Shown here in pieces: positions 41,647 to 50,534 of a DNA stretch of 64,000 nt. Made by a program: the position numbers and the translations under genes. Location of the stretch: positions 310,001 to 374,000 of the forward strand of contig NZ_JADQDR010000003.1 of assembly GCF_015694705.1 (NCBI RefSeq), in the 5' to 3' direction. How positions within the stretch are numbered: the first letter of the stretch is position 1; each line of letters starts with the position of its first letter. Source of the DNA: Pontibacter rufus. Lineage in GTDB: Bacteria; Bacteroidota; Bacteroidia; Cytophagales; Hymenobacteraceae. Below the pieces are notes generated by a model. It saw nothing but the letters and a program-made list of their open reading frames with translations, did no database searches and was not told where the DNA came from.

Positions 41647-41994
41647 ATGTTTTTTTGTATGCTTGCTAACTTATTGCTAAACGTAATAAAGTACGTTTAG
41701 CCTACCTAATATAGATGGATTAACGTAGATGAATTAACAAATATACTATATATGTCCTATGGTATGAATAGCTTATAGGTGATTTCCTTCAATTTTAAAG
41801 TATCAGAATAAGTGACCTTAATTTCCGTAGTCAGGTACTAATTTCCGTCTTATATCAGGTAGATGGGTTTTATAATGTACCAAATCCTTAATAGAAGGCT
41901 ATGCCCGGATTATACTTCTGATACGGATTTTATACTTCAGGCTGCCGCTATTCCCGATGCCTTTCTTAAATTTGCAGGCAAACCCCTCCCAGCT
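41647..41994. other. A/T-rich intergenic region before purM
   Basis: Most of this stretch is A/T-rich and non-coding. An open frame runs into purM from 41863, but its first 44 codons overlap the predicted promoter and are not part of the enzyme. Two complements of AAGTATA lie at about 41913 and 41931. Confidence 0.55.
41967..41974 (+). promoter_or_regulatory. -7 element of purM, fixing its start
   Basis: TAAATTTG is an exact match; transcription would start near 41980, 15 nt before the ATG at 41995. This excludes the longer upstream frame. Confidence 0.5.
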
Positions 41995-43164
41995 ATGGAA
42001 AACAGATACTTGCGCCGCGGCGTATCGGCCTCCAAAGAAGATGTGCACAACGCCATCCGGAACATCGACAAAGGGCTTTTTCCGAAAGCGTTCTGCAAAA
42101 TAATTCCCGATATGCTTACCGGCGACCCGGATTACTGTGCCTTAATGCATGCTGATGGCGCGGGCACCAAGTCTTCGCTGGCTTATATGTACTGGAAAGA
42201 AACCGGCGACCTGAACGTGTGGAAAGGCATTGCCCAGGACGCCGTAGTGATGAACACCGATGATCTGCTGTGCGTGGGCGCTACCGATAATATCCTGCTT
42301 TCGTCTACCATCGGGCGCAACAAGAATCTGGTACCCGGCGAGGTGATTGCGGCCATCATCAACGGCACTGAAGAAGTGCTGCAGATGCTCCGCGACAACG
42401 GCGTAGGTATTTACAGCACCGGCGGCGAAACAGCTGACGTCGGCGATCTGGTGCGCACCATCATTGTCGACAGCACCGTAACCGCCCGCATGCGGCGCGA
42501 CGAAGTTATCTCAAATGATAAGATTCGGCCCGGCGACGTAATTGTGGGATTTGCCTCTTCGGGGCAGGCAAAGTATGAAGACGAATACAACGGCGGCATG
42601 GGCAGCAACGGCCTCACCTCCGCCCGCCACGACGTGTTCCATAAATACCTTTCCGCCTCTTACCCCGAAAGCTACGACCCCGAACTGCCCGCTGACTTGG
42701 TATATTCCGGCAACTATAAACTAACAGATGTGGAGCCGGAAACCGGCCTGGAGATGGGCAAACTGGTGCTCTCGCCCACGCGCACCTATGCGCCCATCGT
42801 AAAAGAGATTCTGAACCAGCACCGTCCGCACATCCACGGCATGGTGCACTGCAGCGGCGGCGCCCAAACCAAAGTGCTGCACTTTACCGACAAGGTACAC
42901 ATCATCAAGGACAACCTGTTTCCGGTGCCACCACTGTTCCGCATTATACAGGAGCAAAGCCACACCGACTGGAAAGAGATGTACAAAGTCTTTAACATGG
43001 GCCACCGCCTGGAGATTTACCTGCCGGAGCAATACGCGCAGAACCTGATTTTAATTTCTGAATCGTTCGGTGTGGATGCACAGATAATCGGCCGTGTAGA
43101 AGCAAGCAACAGCAACGAACTAACCATAAAGAGCCGCCACGGCGAATTTTATTACCAGGGATAG
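41995..43164 (+). CDS. purM: Phosphoribosylformylglycinamidine cyclo-ligase (AIR synthase), PurM-like
   Basis: AIR synthase makes aminoimidazole ribotide in purine synthesis. The 389-residue protein starts MENRYLRRGVSASKEDVHNA, the normal beginning in this phylum. Motifs are ALMHADGAGTKSS (about 48-60), MNTDDLLCVGA (about 87-97), YSTGGETADVGD, GFASSGQAKYE and, at the end, VFNMGHRLEIYLPE. No second purine gene is nearby. The start is set by a promoter 20 bp upstream and by the family N-terminus. Confidence 0.9.
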   Translation: MENRYLRRGVSASKEDVHNAIRNIDKGLFPKAFCKIIPDMLTGDPDYCALMHADGAGTKSSLAYMYWKETGDLNVWKGIAQDAVVMNTDDLLCVGATDNILLSSTIGRNKNLVPGEVIAAIINGTEEVLQMLRDNGVGIYSTGGETADVGDLVRTIIVDSTVTARMRRDEVISNDKIRPGDVIVGFASSGQAKYEDEYNGGMGSNGLTSARHDVFHKYLSASYPESYDPELPADLVYSGNYKLTDVEPETGLEMGKLVLSPTRTYAPIVKEILNQHRPHIHGMVHCSGGAQTKVLHFTDKVHIIKDNLFPVPPLFRIIQEQSHTDWKEMYKVFNMGHRLEIYLPEQYAQNLILISESFGVDAQIIGRVEASNSNELTIKSRHGEFYYQG

Positions 43165-43241
43165 ATAGCCACACATAACGCTCTTCAGATCTGGCACAAT
43201 AATTGGCTTCATGTAAGTATAAGCTAAAACCTATACTTCCG

Positions 43242-43991
43242 ATGAAAAAGTATCTACTTCCGCTCCTGCTTGTGCTGCTGGTTTTGCCGGTGCTGGCACA
43301 AGCTTCTGTGCTTACGCTTACCGCCGAACGGGGCGAAGCGTTTGTGGCAAAAGTCAACGGCCGGACCATCAACTATACGGCCTCTAAACTGGTGCGCCTG
43401 GATAACCTGCGGCCCGGCAAACATTATGTAGAGCTGAAAGTGCGGAGCCGGCACGGGATGTATAAGTTGGGGCAGGAGGTATTTGTGCCTGTTGGTGCAG
43501 AAGTGATGTATGGCGTGCGCACCCTCGGCCGGAGCGGCAAAGCGTACCTGCGCCTGCTCCGCGAAGTGCCCTTAGTGCCGCCTGTTGTGGTCAGGCCTGC
43601 ACCGCCGATGCCGCGCTACCCGGACCGCCACGACAGAGACTATGGCCGCCACGACCGCTATGATCCAGCGCCACGCCATGATAATGACGATGCTTACTGC
43701 CGCAACCTGATGAGTTCGCGGGAAGTGGATCGCCTGCTGCAAACCATGGATAGCCGTGATTTTGAAAACACCAAGCTCAGCATTGCCCGCGATGCGGTGA
43801 GCAGTGGCAGCATACGGGCCGAAGACCTGAAACGCCTGCTGCAGCAGTTTGACTACGAAAGCATGCAGGTAGAATTCGCCAAATTTGCTTACGAGTACGT
43901 CTGCGACAAAGAACACTTCTACTACATCTACGACCTCTTCCGCTACGACAGCAGCGTGCAGGAACTGGAAAGGTATAGCGGACGCAGGTAA
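43242..43991 (+). CDS. DUF4476 domain secreted protein
   Basis: A 249-residue protein. The signal peptide is MKKYLLPLLLVLLVLPVLAQA. The first half has beta strands (LTAERGEAFVAKVNG, RPGKHYVELKVR) and a proline/arginine/histidine/aspartate linker (RYPDRHDRDYGRHDRYD). The C-terminal third is a helical DUF4476 domain (about 160-245, LLQTMDSRDFENTKLSIARDA and QVEFAKFAYEYVCDKEHFYYIYDLFRY). The family is frequent in Bacteroidota with no known activity. The start is ATG 43242, preceded by a purM gene ending 77 bp upstream. Confidence 0.85.
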   Translation: MKKYLLPLLLVLLVLPVLAQASVLTLTAERGEAFVAKVNGRTINYTASKLVRLDNLRPGKHYVELKVRSRHGMYKLGQEVFVPVGAEVMYGVRTLGRSGKAYLRLLREVPLVPPVVVRPAPPMPRYPDRHDRDYGRHDRYDPAPRHDNDDAYCRNLMSSREVDRLLQTMDSRDFENTKLSIARDAVSSGSIRAEDLKRLLQQFDYESMQVEFAKFAYEYVCDKEHFYYIYDLFRYDSSVQELERYSGRR

Positions 43992-44086
43992 GTTAATGTG
44001 CTGATGTGCCATAGATGGGGCCGCAATTTGCCGGAAAAACATTAGCAAAGAATACCGGTTAAATTCCAGGATACACTTTTATGTAA

Positions 44087-44206
44087 TGCTTCAAGTCTGT
44101 GACTTGGAGCTATTATGAGACCAGTTTTTAACTGGCGTGCGTCATCTTGTATAGATTCGCCAGTTGAAAATTTGAAGCATTTCTACTTCAGGTTGAAACC
44201 TGAAGT
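44087..44206. repeat. Cluster of palindromic words
   Basis: Within 120 bp there are CAAGTCTGTGACTTG, CCAGTTTTTAACTGG and ACTTCAGGTTGAAACCTGAAGT-type palindromes (22 bases, 44184-44205), enclosed partly by the inverted pair ATGCTTCAA (44087-44095) and TTGAAGCAT (44172-44180). No protein is encoded. It resembles the interiors of the larger inverted-repeat elements elsewhere in the window. Confidence 0.45.
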
Positions 44207-44370
44207 ATGAACATGTTTATTTTATACTTGTATCCTACTGGTAGCTTTTTCAAGGAGGCGCGGTTTCATCATTATTTTCGATACGTGCTGTCGCTGCCTG
44301 TAACTCTTCAAAGTATAATCCTGAGGAAGGAAAATGCGGGAGAATAAGGATCGGTTAAACCCACACAAAG

Positions 44371-44420
44371 TAAGAAAAGCAAAAGCCTCTGGAAATATTC
44401 AGAGGCTTTTGCTTTTCTTA
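44371..44420. terminator. Bidirectional terminator with 21-bp stem
   Basis: Arms 44371-44391 and 44400-44420 are perfect reverse complements (core AAGCCTCTG) around an 8-nt loop. It lies between DUF4476 and the converging DUF4293 gene. Confidence 0.85.
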
Positions 44421-44504
44421 AGCTGTTGTGTATTCCTGCTCAGCTATATTTCCAAAAAGATAGCACATCAATTCATCAGCACATAAAAAAATTAGCGAAT
44501 TAAC

Positions 44505-45008
44505 CTAGCGCAGCCTGTCTACAGACCTTACCAAATCCTCGTCGCGCTTAATAAAGCGGTTGGCCAGGGCATTGAGCAGCAGTGCCAGCATCGGCATGTA
44601 AAATCCGGCTTCGTAGGCGCCATTGCCATTGGCCGTTACCATATCAGTGCCCACATAGGCAGCATAGTAAAAAGAGGTGCCCAGCAAGGCCGCAATCACC
44701 AGCGTGTTCATCAGGCCCAGTTTCATCTGGTTCAGGCGCTTTTTGTACTGGAAGATTTCGTATAGCGCGATGACGGCCGCTGCAATAGCCAGCATCCCGA
44801 TAGCCAGCGTATTTCTGAGCGGCGGCACGTTACCTGCCGTTGCAATCTCGCCCTGCTCATTCAGGAAGTGCGATTTCAGGTTCCAGGCGGTCAGCACCAC
44901 GGTTTCGCCGGTGGTGGCATCGGTTTTGGACCAGAGCGGCAGAAACAACATGGCTACCATCGCCAGGGCCAGCAGCAGCAGAAATACGGATTGAATTCTT
45001 TGTATCAT
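44505..45008 (-). CDS. DUF4293 family integral membrane protein
   Basis: The 167-residue membrane protein begins MIQRIQSVFLLLLALAMVAMLFLPLWSK, the signature of DUF4293. Four transmembrane helices are predicted (about 6-26, 67-86, 98-120 and 130-150) with a Thr/Ala-rich extracytoplasmic loop after the first. It ends in RDEDLVRSVDRLR. The family is restricted to Bacteroidota and has no known role. It is divergent from a thiolase gene and has a -7 box on the minus strand. Confidence 0.88.
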   Translation of the reverse strand: MIQRIQSVFLLLLALAMVAMLFLPLWSKTDATTGETVVLTAWNLKSHFLNEQGEIATAGNVPPLRNTLAIGMLAIAAAVIALYEIFQYKKRLNQMKLGLMNTLVIAALLGTSFYYAAYVGTDMVTANGNGAYEAGFYMPMLALLLNALANRFIKRDEDLVRSVDRLR

Positions 45009-45038
45009 ATAAAGGTTGATTTAACTTGCAAGGAAGTG

Positions 45039-45046
45039 CAAAAGTA
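45039..45046 (-). promoter_or_regulatory. -7 element of the DUF4293 gene
   Basis: The minus strand reads TACTTTTG, an exact match, 31 bp before the ATG. An upstream TTG lies only 16 bp away, closer than usual. Confidence 0.35.
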
Positions 45047-45072
45047 GACAAAGACCTGTAAACAAAAAACAG

Positions 45073-46272
45073 ATGTACACAGCTTATGTAGTGGATATCC
45101 TCCGCACGCCGGTTGGCAAATTCGGTGGCAGCCTCAGCACGGTGCGCCCCGATGATATGGCGGCGCTGGTACTTAAAGAGATTGTAGCCCGAAACCCGAA
45201 GCTGGACCCGGCGCTGGTAGAGGATGTGGTGCTGGGCGCAGCCAACCAGGCCGGGGAAGATAACCGCAATGTGGCGCGTATGGCGGTGCTGCTGGCAGGG
45301 CTTCCGCAGGCGGTTGGCGGCATAACCGTAAACCGCCTGTGTGCTTCGGGGTTGCAGGCCATCATCGATGCTTCCCGTGCTATTACGTGCGGCGACGGCG
45401 AAGTATACCTGGCCGGCGGCGTAGAAAGTATGACGCGTGCGCCTTTTGTGATGGGCAAGTCGGAAACTGCTTTTGGCCGCACCGCCGAAATCTACGATAC
45501 CACCATTGGCTGGCGCTTCATCAACGAAAAATTATCTAAACTGCATTACCCGTTTGCGATGGGCGAAACCGCAGAAAACGTAGCGGAGCGTTACCATATT
45601 TCACGTGAAACGCAGGATGAGTTTGCCCACCGTTCGCAGCTAAAGTATAAAGCTGCCGCTGAAGCCGGTAAGTTTAAGGATGAAATCATACCTGTATCTG
45701 TTCCGCAGCGCAAAGGCGACGACTTTATATTTGATACAGATGAGCATCCGCGCTTGTCTTCCGTTGAGAAACTGGCTTCGCTGGCTCCGGCCTTTAAGCA
45801 GGGCGGTTCGGTAACGGCAGGCAACTCTTCCGGCATCAACGACGGTGCGGCGGCTTCTATCATTGTAAGTGAGGAGGTGCTGAAACGCTATAATCTTACG
45901 CCAATGGCGCGCGTGGTAGCGGCAGCTGTAGCCGGCGTAGATCCGGCACACATGGGGATGGGCCCGGTGCCTGCCACGCAGAAAGCCCTGAAAAGAGCAG
46001 GCCTAAGTATAAACGATCTGGATTTGATCGAACTGAATGAAGCTTTCGCCTCTCAGGCTGTTGCCTGTATGCGGGAGTTAAACCTCGACCCGGCGAAAGT
46101 AAACGTAAATGGCGGCTCCATTGCCATCGGGCACCCACTCGGGGCCAGCGGCACCCGCATCTCGGCTACCCTGCTGCACGAAATGAAGCGTCGTGGCAAC
46201 GTGAAGTATGGCCTGGCCACCATGTGCGTAGGCGTAGGCCAGGGCGTGGCGGTGATTTATGAGCAAGTATAA
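45073..46272 (+). CDS. Acetyl-CoA C-acyltransferase (thiolase), 3-oxoadipyl-CoA thiolase-like
   Basis: A 399-residue thiolase that cleaves 3-ketoacyl-CoA with CoA. Catalytic Cys90 is in NRLCASGLQ, the His is in GGSIAIGHPLGASG (about 350-363), and the second Cys is in MCVGVGQG (about 383-390). The insertion DTTIGWRFIN and the N-terminal VVDILRTPVGKFGG resemble PcaF/PaaJ (3-oxoadipyl-CoA) thiolases, used in aromatic breakdown. No other aromatic gene is nearby, so a general fatty-acid role is equally possible. Its final codon contains an AAGTATA word. Confidence 0.92.
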   Translation: MYTAYVVDILRTPVGKFGGSLSTVRPDDMAALVLKEIVARNPKLDPALVEDVVLGAANQAGEDNRNVARMAVLLAGLPQAVGGITVNRLCASGLQAIIDASRAITCGDGEVYLAGGVESMTRAPFVMGKSETAFGRTAEIYDTTIGWRFINEKLSKLHYPFAMGETAENVAERYHISRETQDEFAHRSQLKYKAAAEAGKFKDEIIPVSVPQRKGDDFIFDTDEHPRLSSVEKLASLAPAFKQGGSVTAGNSSGINDGAAASIIVSEEVLKRYNLTPMARVVAAAVAGVDPAHMGMGPVPATQKALKRAGLSINDLDLIELNEAFASQAVACMRELNLDPAKVNVNGGSIAIGHPLGASGTRISATLLHEMKRRGNVKYGLATMCVGVGQGVAVIYEQV

Positions 46273-46474
46273 AGCGTAGCGGCAGCGATCTCACAGGTGC
46301 AGGCTCATGCTGAAAGAAAGATGCATTGTCATCAAAAATAAGAAATCCATCTGCGCAGTATCTGAGTATATAGGAAAGAACAGCACGGATATTAAGGAAC
46401 CATCAGGAGGTTAAAAGGCTTCTGGGATTGGCTGGAGGTTTGCAAAAGCCTTTTAATTATATAAACTGAAGCGC

Positions 46475-47032
46475 GTGGAGGATAAGAAAACAGATAATAC
46501 GTTTATTGGGATCGACATAATACCTGATAATGAAGAATTAAGAGTACAGAGATTAAGAGAATACGATATACTGGATACCCCGCGTGAGGGAGCCTTTAAC
46601 CATATTGCAGCCATGGCCACGCATATGTTTCAGGTACCCATTGCGCTGATATCACTGGTTGATGTGGATCGGGTGTGGTTTAAGGCGAACATCGGTATGG
46701 AAGGAGTCGAAAGTGTGCCTCGCGGAGAAAGTTTATGTTCGCTGGCCGTCCTAAGCAATGACATGACCATTTTTGAAGATGCGACGAATGAACCCTGTCT
46801 GCTGGCCAATCCGCTTGTGTCAGGTAACTTTGGACTGCGGTTTTATGCCGGCGCGCCGCTTGTAACCTCCGACGGGCTGAATATTGGTACTATCTGTGTG
46901 GTAGATAAAACGCCGCGGGAGTTTGCAGAAAGCGATCAGAAAATGCTGGCTAACCTGGCATCTATAGTGATGGATGAAATCGAACTAAGATACCTGAAGC
47001 GCAAAACCAGCCAGGAAGGTTCGGCAGCATAG
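46475..47032 (+). CDS. GAF-domain protein
   Basis: A 185-residue protein that is almost all GAF domain: starts with the conserved NEELRVQRLREYDILDTPRE segment (about 20-40) and continues through FQVPIALISLVDVDRVWFKANIGM, GESLCSLAVL, GLRFYAGAPLVTSDGLNIGTICVVD and a final helix. GAF domains bind small ligands such as cyclic nucleotides or sense redox via Cys. No output domain is attached. The start is GTG 46475; no earlier ATG and no later suitable Met is present. A terminator follows just before truA. Confidence 0.85.
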   Translation: MEDKKTDNTFIGIDIIPDNEELRVQRLREYDILDTPREGAFNHIAAMATHMFQVPIALISLVDVDRVWFKANIGMEGVESVPRGESLCSLAVLSNDMTIFEDATNEPCLLANPLVSGNFGLRFYAGAPLVTSDGLNIGTICVVDKTPREFAESDQKMLANLASIVMDEIELRYLKRKTSQEGSAA

Positions 47033-47059
47033 GCAGGTTTATTTATAAAAGCTTTAGAG

Positions 47060-47093
47060 CCCGCAGCCACACTGTGCTTGCGGGTTTTATTTT
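47060..47093 (+). terminator. Terminator after the GAF gene
   Basis: CCCGCA (47060-47065) pairs with TGCGGG (47079-47084), 13-nt loop, followed by TTTTATTTTT. Its U-tract runs directly into the truA -7 box. Confidence 0.65.
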
Positions 47094-47101
47094 TACCTTT
47101 G
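47094..47101 (+). promoter_or_regulatory. -7 element of truA, nearly leaderless
   Basis: TACCTTTG is an exact match and the ATG begins only 5 bp after it, so transcription would start at about the first base of the start codon. No TTG at proper spacing is seen. Confidence 0.4.
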
Positions 47102-47105
47102 CCCC

Positions 47106-47846
47106 ATGCGTTATTTTCTGGAAATAGCCTACGACGGCACCAACTATCACGGGTGGCAGGCGCAGCCTAATGCCCTGGCCGTGCAGGCGGTGCTGGACGA
47201 TTGCCTGAGCAAAGTACTGCGGCAGCCAATCAGCACCACAGGTAGCGGCCGCACCGATACCGGCGTTCACGCCAGCCAGCAGTTCGTGCATTTCGATGCG
47301 GTGCAGGCCCTGGAAGTGCAGCAGGTTGTTTTCCGCCTCAACCGCATTCTGCCTGATGATATCGCTGCCTTAAATTTATACCAGGTTTCAGAAGAAGCCC
47401 ACGCGCGCTTCGATGCCATTGCCCGCACCTACCATTACCACATCACCCTCACCCGGAACCCGTTTAAACGCTATTATGCCTGGTATCACAGTCGTGCGCT
47501 GGATGTGCAGAAAATGAATGAGGCCGCGGCCATACTTTTAAAGTATGAGGATTTCACCACGTTCAGCAAAGTAAAAGGCGACACCAACCATTACCGCTGC
47601 ACCATGTATGAAGCCGGGTGGCGGCAGGAGGGAGAGGAGCTGATTTTTACCATACGGGCCAACCGTTTTTTGCGGGGCATGGTGCGCCTGGTGGTGGGCA
47701 CGCTGGCAGATGTGGGCAAAGGCAAGCTGACGGTAAAGGCTTTTGAACAGATTATAGCCGGCCAGGATCGCAGCAAAGCCAGCGGCGCAGCGCCTGCGGA
47801 GGGCTTGTTCCTGGCGAAAGTGGAGTATCCTGACCAGGATGCTTAG
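47106..47846 (+). CDS. truA: tRNA pseudouridine synthase A
   Basis: TruA changes uridines 38-40 of many tRNAs to pseudouridine. The 246-residue protein starts MRYFLEIAYDGTNYHGWQAQ, has the catalytic GSGRTDTGVHA (Asp about 51), then FSKVKGDTN (about 157-165) and the domain end GMVRLVVGTLADVGKGKL. It is normal in length. It follows the GAF gene by 73 bp, but a terminator separates them. Confidence 0.96.
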   Translation: MRYFLEIAYDGTNYHGWQAQPNALAVQAVLDDCLSKVLRQPISTTGSGRTDTGVHASQQFVHFDAVQALEVQQVVFRLNRILPDDIAALNLYQVSEEAHARFDAIARTYHYHITLTRNPFKRYYAWYHSRALDVQKMNEAAAILLKYEDFTTFSKVKGDTNHYRCTMYEAGWRQEGEELIFTIRANRFLRGMVRLVVGTLADVGKGKLTVKAFEQIIAGQDRSKASGAAPAEGLFLAKVEYPDQDA

Positions 47847-48083
47847 GATTTCAGAATAGGCAGGAAGTATAAAGTATAGGTTTTGAAAACGCCGTGTAGC
47901 AGGTAAGACGCTCACAGGTCCGGCAGACACTGTGAAGCCTGTGCAGAAATCCTGTCCATCACACAAATCCTGAAAATCCTAGTCCAAAAACTATTAACTT
48001 TACAAATGGTTAACAGAGTATAATGCGTTGGCAGCAGGGAAGCTATACATGCTTAACCGTTACAAACCCCGATACAAATAAAC
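47847..48083. other. Intergenic region with AAATCCTG direct repeats
   Basis: Two overlapping AAGTATA copies lie at about 47866 and 47873. AAATCCTG occurs several times between 47945 and 47985, and a similar group lies at 13970-13996. No coding frame is seen. Confidence 0.45.
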
Positions 48084-49853
48084 TTGGAAAATAAACCTAA
48101 AAACATAGGTCAGGTATTTGATTCTGATGTGCTGAAACGGCTGTTTACGTTTGTGAAGCCGTACATCAAAACATTTTATTTTATCATTTTCCTGACCCTT
48201 GCCTCAGCCATTCTCGCTGCTTTACGCCCTTTTCTGATTCAGTACACCGTAGATCATGAAATCCTGAACAACGACTGGGACGGCCTGACCCGCATGTTCG
48301 TGATTTTGAGTGTGCTGCTGGTAGTGCATGCCATTGTGCAGTACCTGCATACGTACTTTGCCGGCTGGCTGGGCCAGAATGTGGTGCGCGACATCCGCAT
48401 CAAGCTTTACCGCCATATCCTGGATCTGCGCCTCAAGTTCTTCGACCGCACACCCATCGGCACGCTTGTAACCCGCAATGTGTCGGATGTGGAAACTTTA
48501 TCGGATGTGTTCAGCGAGGGGCTCGCCGCCATGATTGGCGACATCCTGCAGCTGGTGTTTATACTTGGTTTCATGTTTTACATCGACTGGCGGCTGACGC
48601 TGGTGAGCATGTCTACGTTTCCGCTTATGATCATCAGCACCTATATTTTTAAAGAAAAGATAAAGGCAACGTTCCAGGAGGTGCGCACAGCGGTAGCGCG
48701 GCTCAACTCGTTTGTGCAGGAGCATATCACCGGCATGAGCATTGTGCAGATCTTCAACAACGAGCAGCGGGAGATGGACAAGTTCATGGAAATCAACAAA
48801 GAGCATACGCGTGCCAATGTGCGCTCGGTGCTCTACTATTCCGTGTACTTTCCGGTAGCAGAGATTATTGGTGCAGCTGGTTTAGGTTTGCTGGTATGGT
48901 ATGGTGCCTATGGCGTTATTAACGACAGGACCTCGCTGGGTACCCTGATGGCATTTATACTTTATATCCAGATGTTCTTCCGGCCCATCCGCCAGATTGC
49001 CGACCGCTTTAACACGCTGCAGCTTGGCGTGGTGAGTACTGAACGCCTGATGCGCCTGCTGGACAGCACAGAACTGATAGCCGATAATGGCACTTTCGCC
49101 CCTGAAAAGCTGCACGGCAACGTATCGTTTCAGCATGTATGGTTTGCTTACAATGATGAAGAATGGGTGCTGCGCGACGTGTCTTTTGAAGTAAAAGCAG
49201 GCGAAACCGTGGCTTTTGTAGGTGCAACCGGTGCGGGCAAAACCTCTGTAATCAACCTGCTCAACCGCTTTTACGAAATCAACAAAGGGCATATTCTGGT
49301 AGATGGCCATGATCTGAAGGAGTATGACCTGAGCGTGCTGCGCCATCACATCGGCGTGGTGCTGCAGGATGTTTTCCTGTTCTCCGGAAGTATAGCCGAC
49401 AACATCAGCCTGGGCAATAAAAGTATAAGCGAGGAGCAGATGTGGCAGGCAGCCGATTTGGTAGGCGCCCGCAAGTTTATCGAACGGTTGCCGGGCGGCC
49501 TGCACTACCAGGTAATGGAGCGTGGCGCTACGCTGTCGGTAGGCCAGCGGCAGCTGATTTCTTTTGTACGGGCGATGGTGTATAATCCCGAGATCATCAT
49601 CCTGGATGAAGCCACCTCCAGCGTAGATTCCGAAACGGAAGAACTGATACAGTACGCCATCGATCAGCTGAGGCACGGACGTACCTCCATCGTGATTGCA
49701 CACCGCCTATCTACTATCCAGAAAGCCGATAAAATAATTGTAATGGATCGGGGCGAGATAAAAGAATCGGGCAGCCACGAGCAGTTGCTGGAGCACAATG
49801 GCTATTACGCGCAGCTCTACCACATGCAGTACAAGAACATGATCGACTTATGA
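48084..49853 (+). CDS. ABC half-exporter, subunit with catalytic Glu and degenerate signature
   Basis: A 589-residue exporter subunit: six transmembrane helices (about 30-310) fused to an ATPase. Walker A is GATGAGKTS (about 380-388); Walker B is IIILDEA with catalytic Glu509; the H-loop is IAHRLSTIQKAD. The signature is LSVGQ (484-488) instead of LSGGQ, with Gly replaced by Val. In a dimer this degenerate signature would serve the partner's ATP site. The best partner is the other half-exporter at 51081-52865. The start is TTG 48084, giving MENKPKN; no ATG is near. The next gene overlaps by 4 bp. Confidence 0.9.
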   Translation: MENKPKNIGQVFDSDVLKRLFTFVKPYIKTFYFIIFLTLASAILAALRPFLIQYTVDHEILNNDWDGLTRMFVILSVLLVVHAIVQYLHTYFAGWLGQNVVRDIRIKLYRHILDLRLKFFDRTPIGTLVTRNVSDVETLSDVFSEGLAAMIGDILQLVFILGFMFYIDWRLTLVSMSTFPLMIISTYIFKEKIKATFQEVRTAVARLNSFVQEHITGMSIVQIFNNEQREMDKFMEINKEHTRANVRSVLYYSVYFPVAEIIGAAGLGLLVWYGAYGVINDRTSLGTLMAFILYIQMFFRPIRQIADRFNTLQLGVVSTERLMRLLDSTELIADNGTFAPEKLHGNVSFQHVWFAYNDEEWVLRDVSFEVKAGETVAFVGATGAGKTSVINLLNRFYEINKGHILVDGHDLKEYDLSVLRHHIGVVLQDVFLFSGSIADNISLGNKSISEEQMWQAADLVGARKFIERLPGGLHYQVMERGATLSVGQRQLISFVRAMVYNPEIIILDEATSSVDSETEELIQYAIDQLRHGRTSIVIAHRLSTIQKADKIIVMDRGEIKESGSHEQLLEHNGYYAQLYHMQYKNMIDL

Positions 49854-50368
49854 AAAAGCTCTTCTATGTGATGGCTGCTTTTGCCATTGTGATGCTGGTG
49901 ATTTATACCTATATCGGCGGTTTTACCGCACCGGAAGTCCGCCTGGCCACCTCAGAAACCTTGTACGTAGCCGGGCAGCCATTTGAGGGATCTGTTAAAG
50001 ATGAGGCGCTGGGCAACGCTTTTCAGAAGGCGGCAAAATTAGTGGAGAGCAAGGCACTGGAAGGTATGCTGGGCAGCATTTACTACAACAACCCCGACAG
50101 CAACACCGACAGCCTGAAGGCATTTATCGGTATAATCGTGCCCGACACAAGTATAAACCTGCCGGAAGGGTATGAACTGCGCACAGTGCCGGGTGGAAAA
50201 AGAGTAGTGCGTGCAGAAGCAAATGCGCACATGTCTATACTTCCTAAGAAATTGTATACTGCTGTTTTCGATTATGCACAGGAAGAAAACCTGAAGCTGG
50301 AGGAATTTTATGTGGAATGGTTTCCGGCCCAGGACAAAGGCGTGGTAGAAGTGCCGGTAAAGCGATAG
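49850..50368 (+). CDS. GyrI/TEX264-like membrane-anchored small-molecule-binding protein
   Basis: A 172-residue protein with a single N-terminal anchor (MKKLFYVMAAFAIVMLVIYTYIGG). The extracytoplasmic part is a GyrI/SOUL-like domain with GSIYYNNPDSNTDSLKAFIGIIVPD, RVVRAEANAHMSILPKKLYTAVFDYAQEEN and the closing YVEWFPAQDKGVVEVPVKR, typical of GyrI-type domains. Such domains bind small hydrophobic ligands. It overlaps the ABC half-exporter by 4 bp (ATGA), so it is probably made together with it. Confidence 0.78.
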   Translation: MKKLFYVMAAFAIVMLVIYTYIGGFTAPEVRLATSETLYVAGQPFEGSVKDEALGNAFQKAAKLVESKALEGMLGSIYYNNPDSNTDSLKAFIGIIVPDTSINLPEGYELRTVPGGKRVVRAEANAHMSILPKKLYTAVFDYAQEENLKLEEFYVEWFPAQDKGVVEVPVKR

Positions 50369-50402
50369 CCAAAGCCTGTTTAAAAGACCTTGCTCTTCCT
50401 TC

Positions 50403-50472
50403 GCTGGTGCGAGCTTGCAGCTCGTACCTTGCACATACAGAAAAAAGGTACGAGCTACAAGCTCGCACCAGC
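50403..50472. repeat. Dispersed palindromic repeat, family copy 2 (near-perfect)
   Basis: Arms 50403-50430 and 50445-50472 are 28-bp reverse complements with one mismatch and a 14-nt loop. The left arm is the exact reverse complement of the copy at 31854-31881. It follows the stop of the GyrI-like gene by 34 bp. Confidence 0.7.
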
Positions 50473-50534
50473 ATGGAAACAACCTTGGCTATAAATCCTA
50501 GGAAGCAGATTTCAGTTATTCAGAATTAACAAAT

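Larger units (their letters stand above)
43992..44504. other. Intergenic region with palindromic repeats and terminator
   Basis: It holds a cluster of small palindromes at 44087-44206, complements or copies of AAGTATA at about 44223 and 44313, and a strong terminator at 44371-44420. No gene is supported. Confidence 0.6.
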
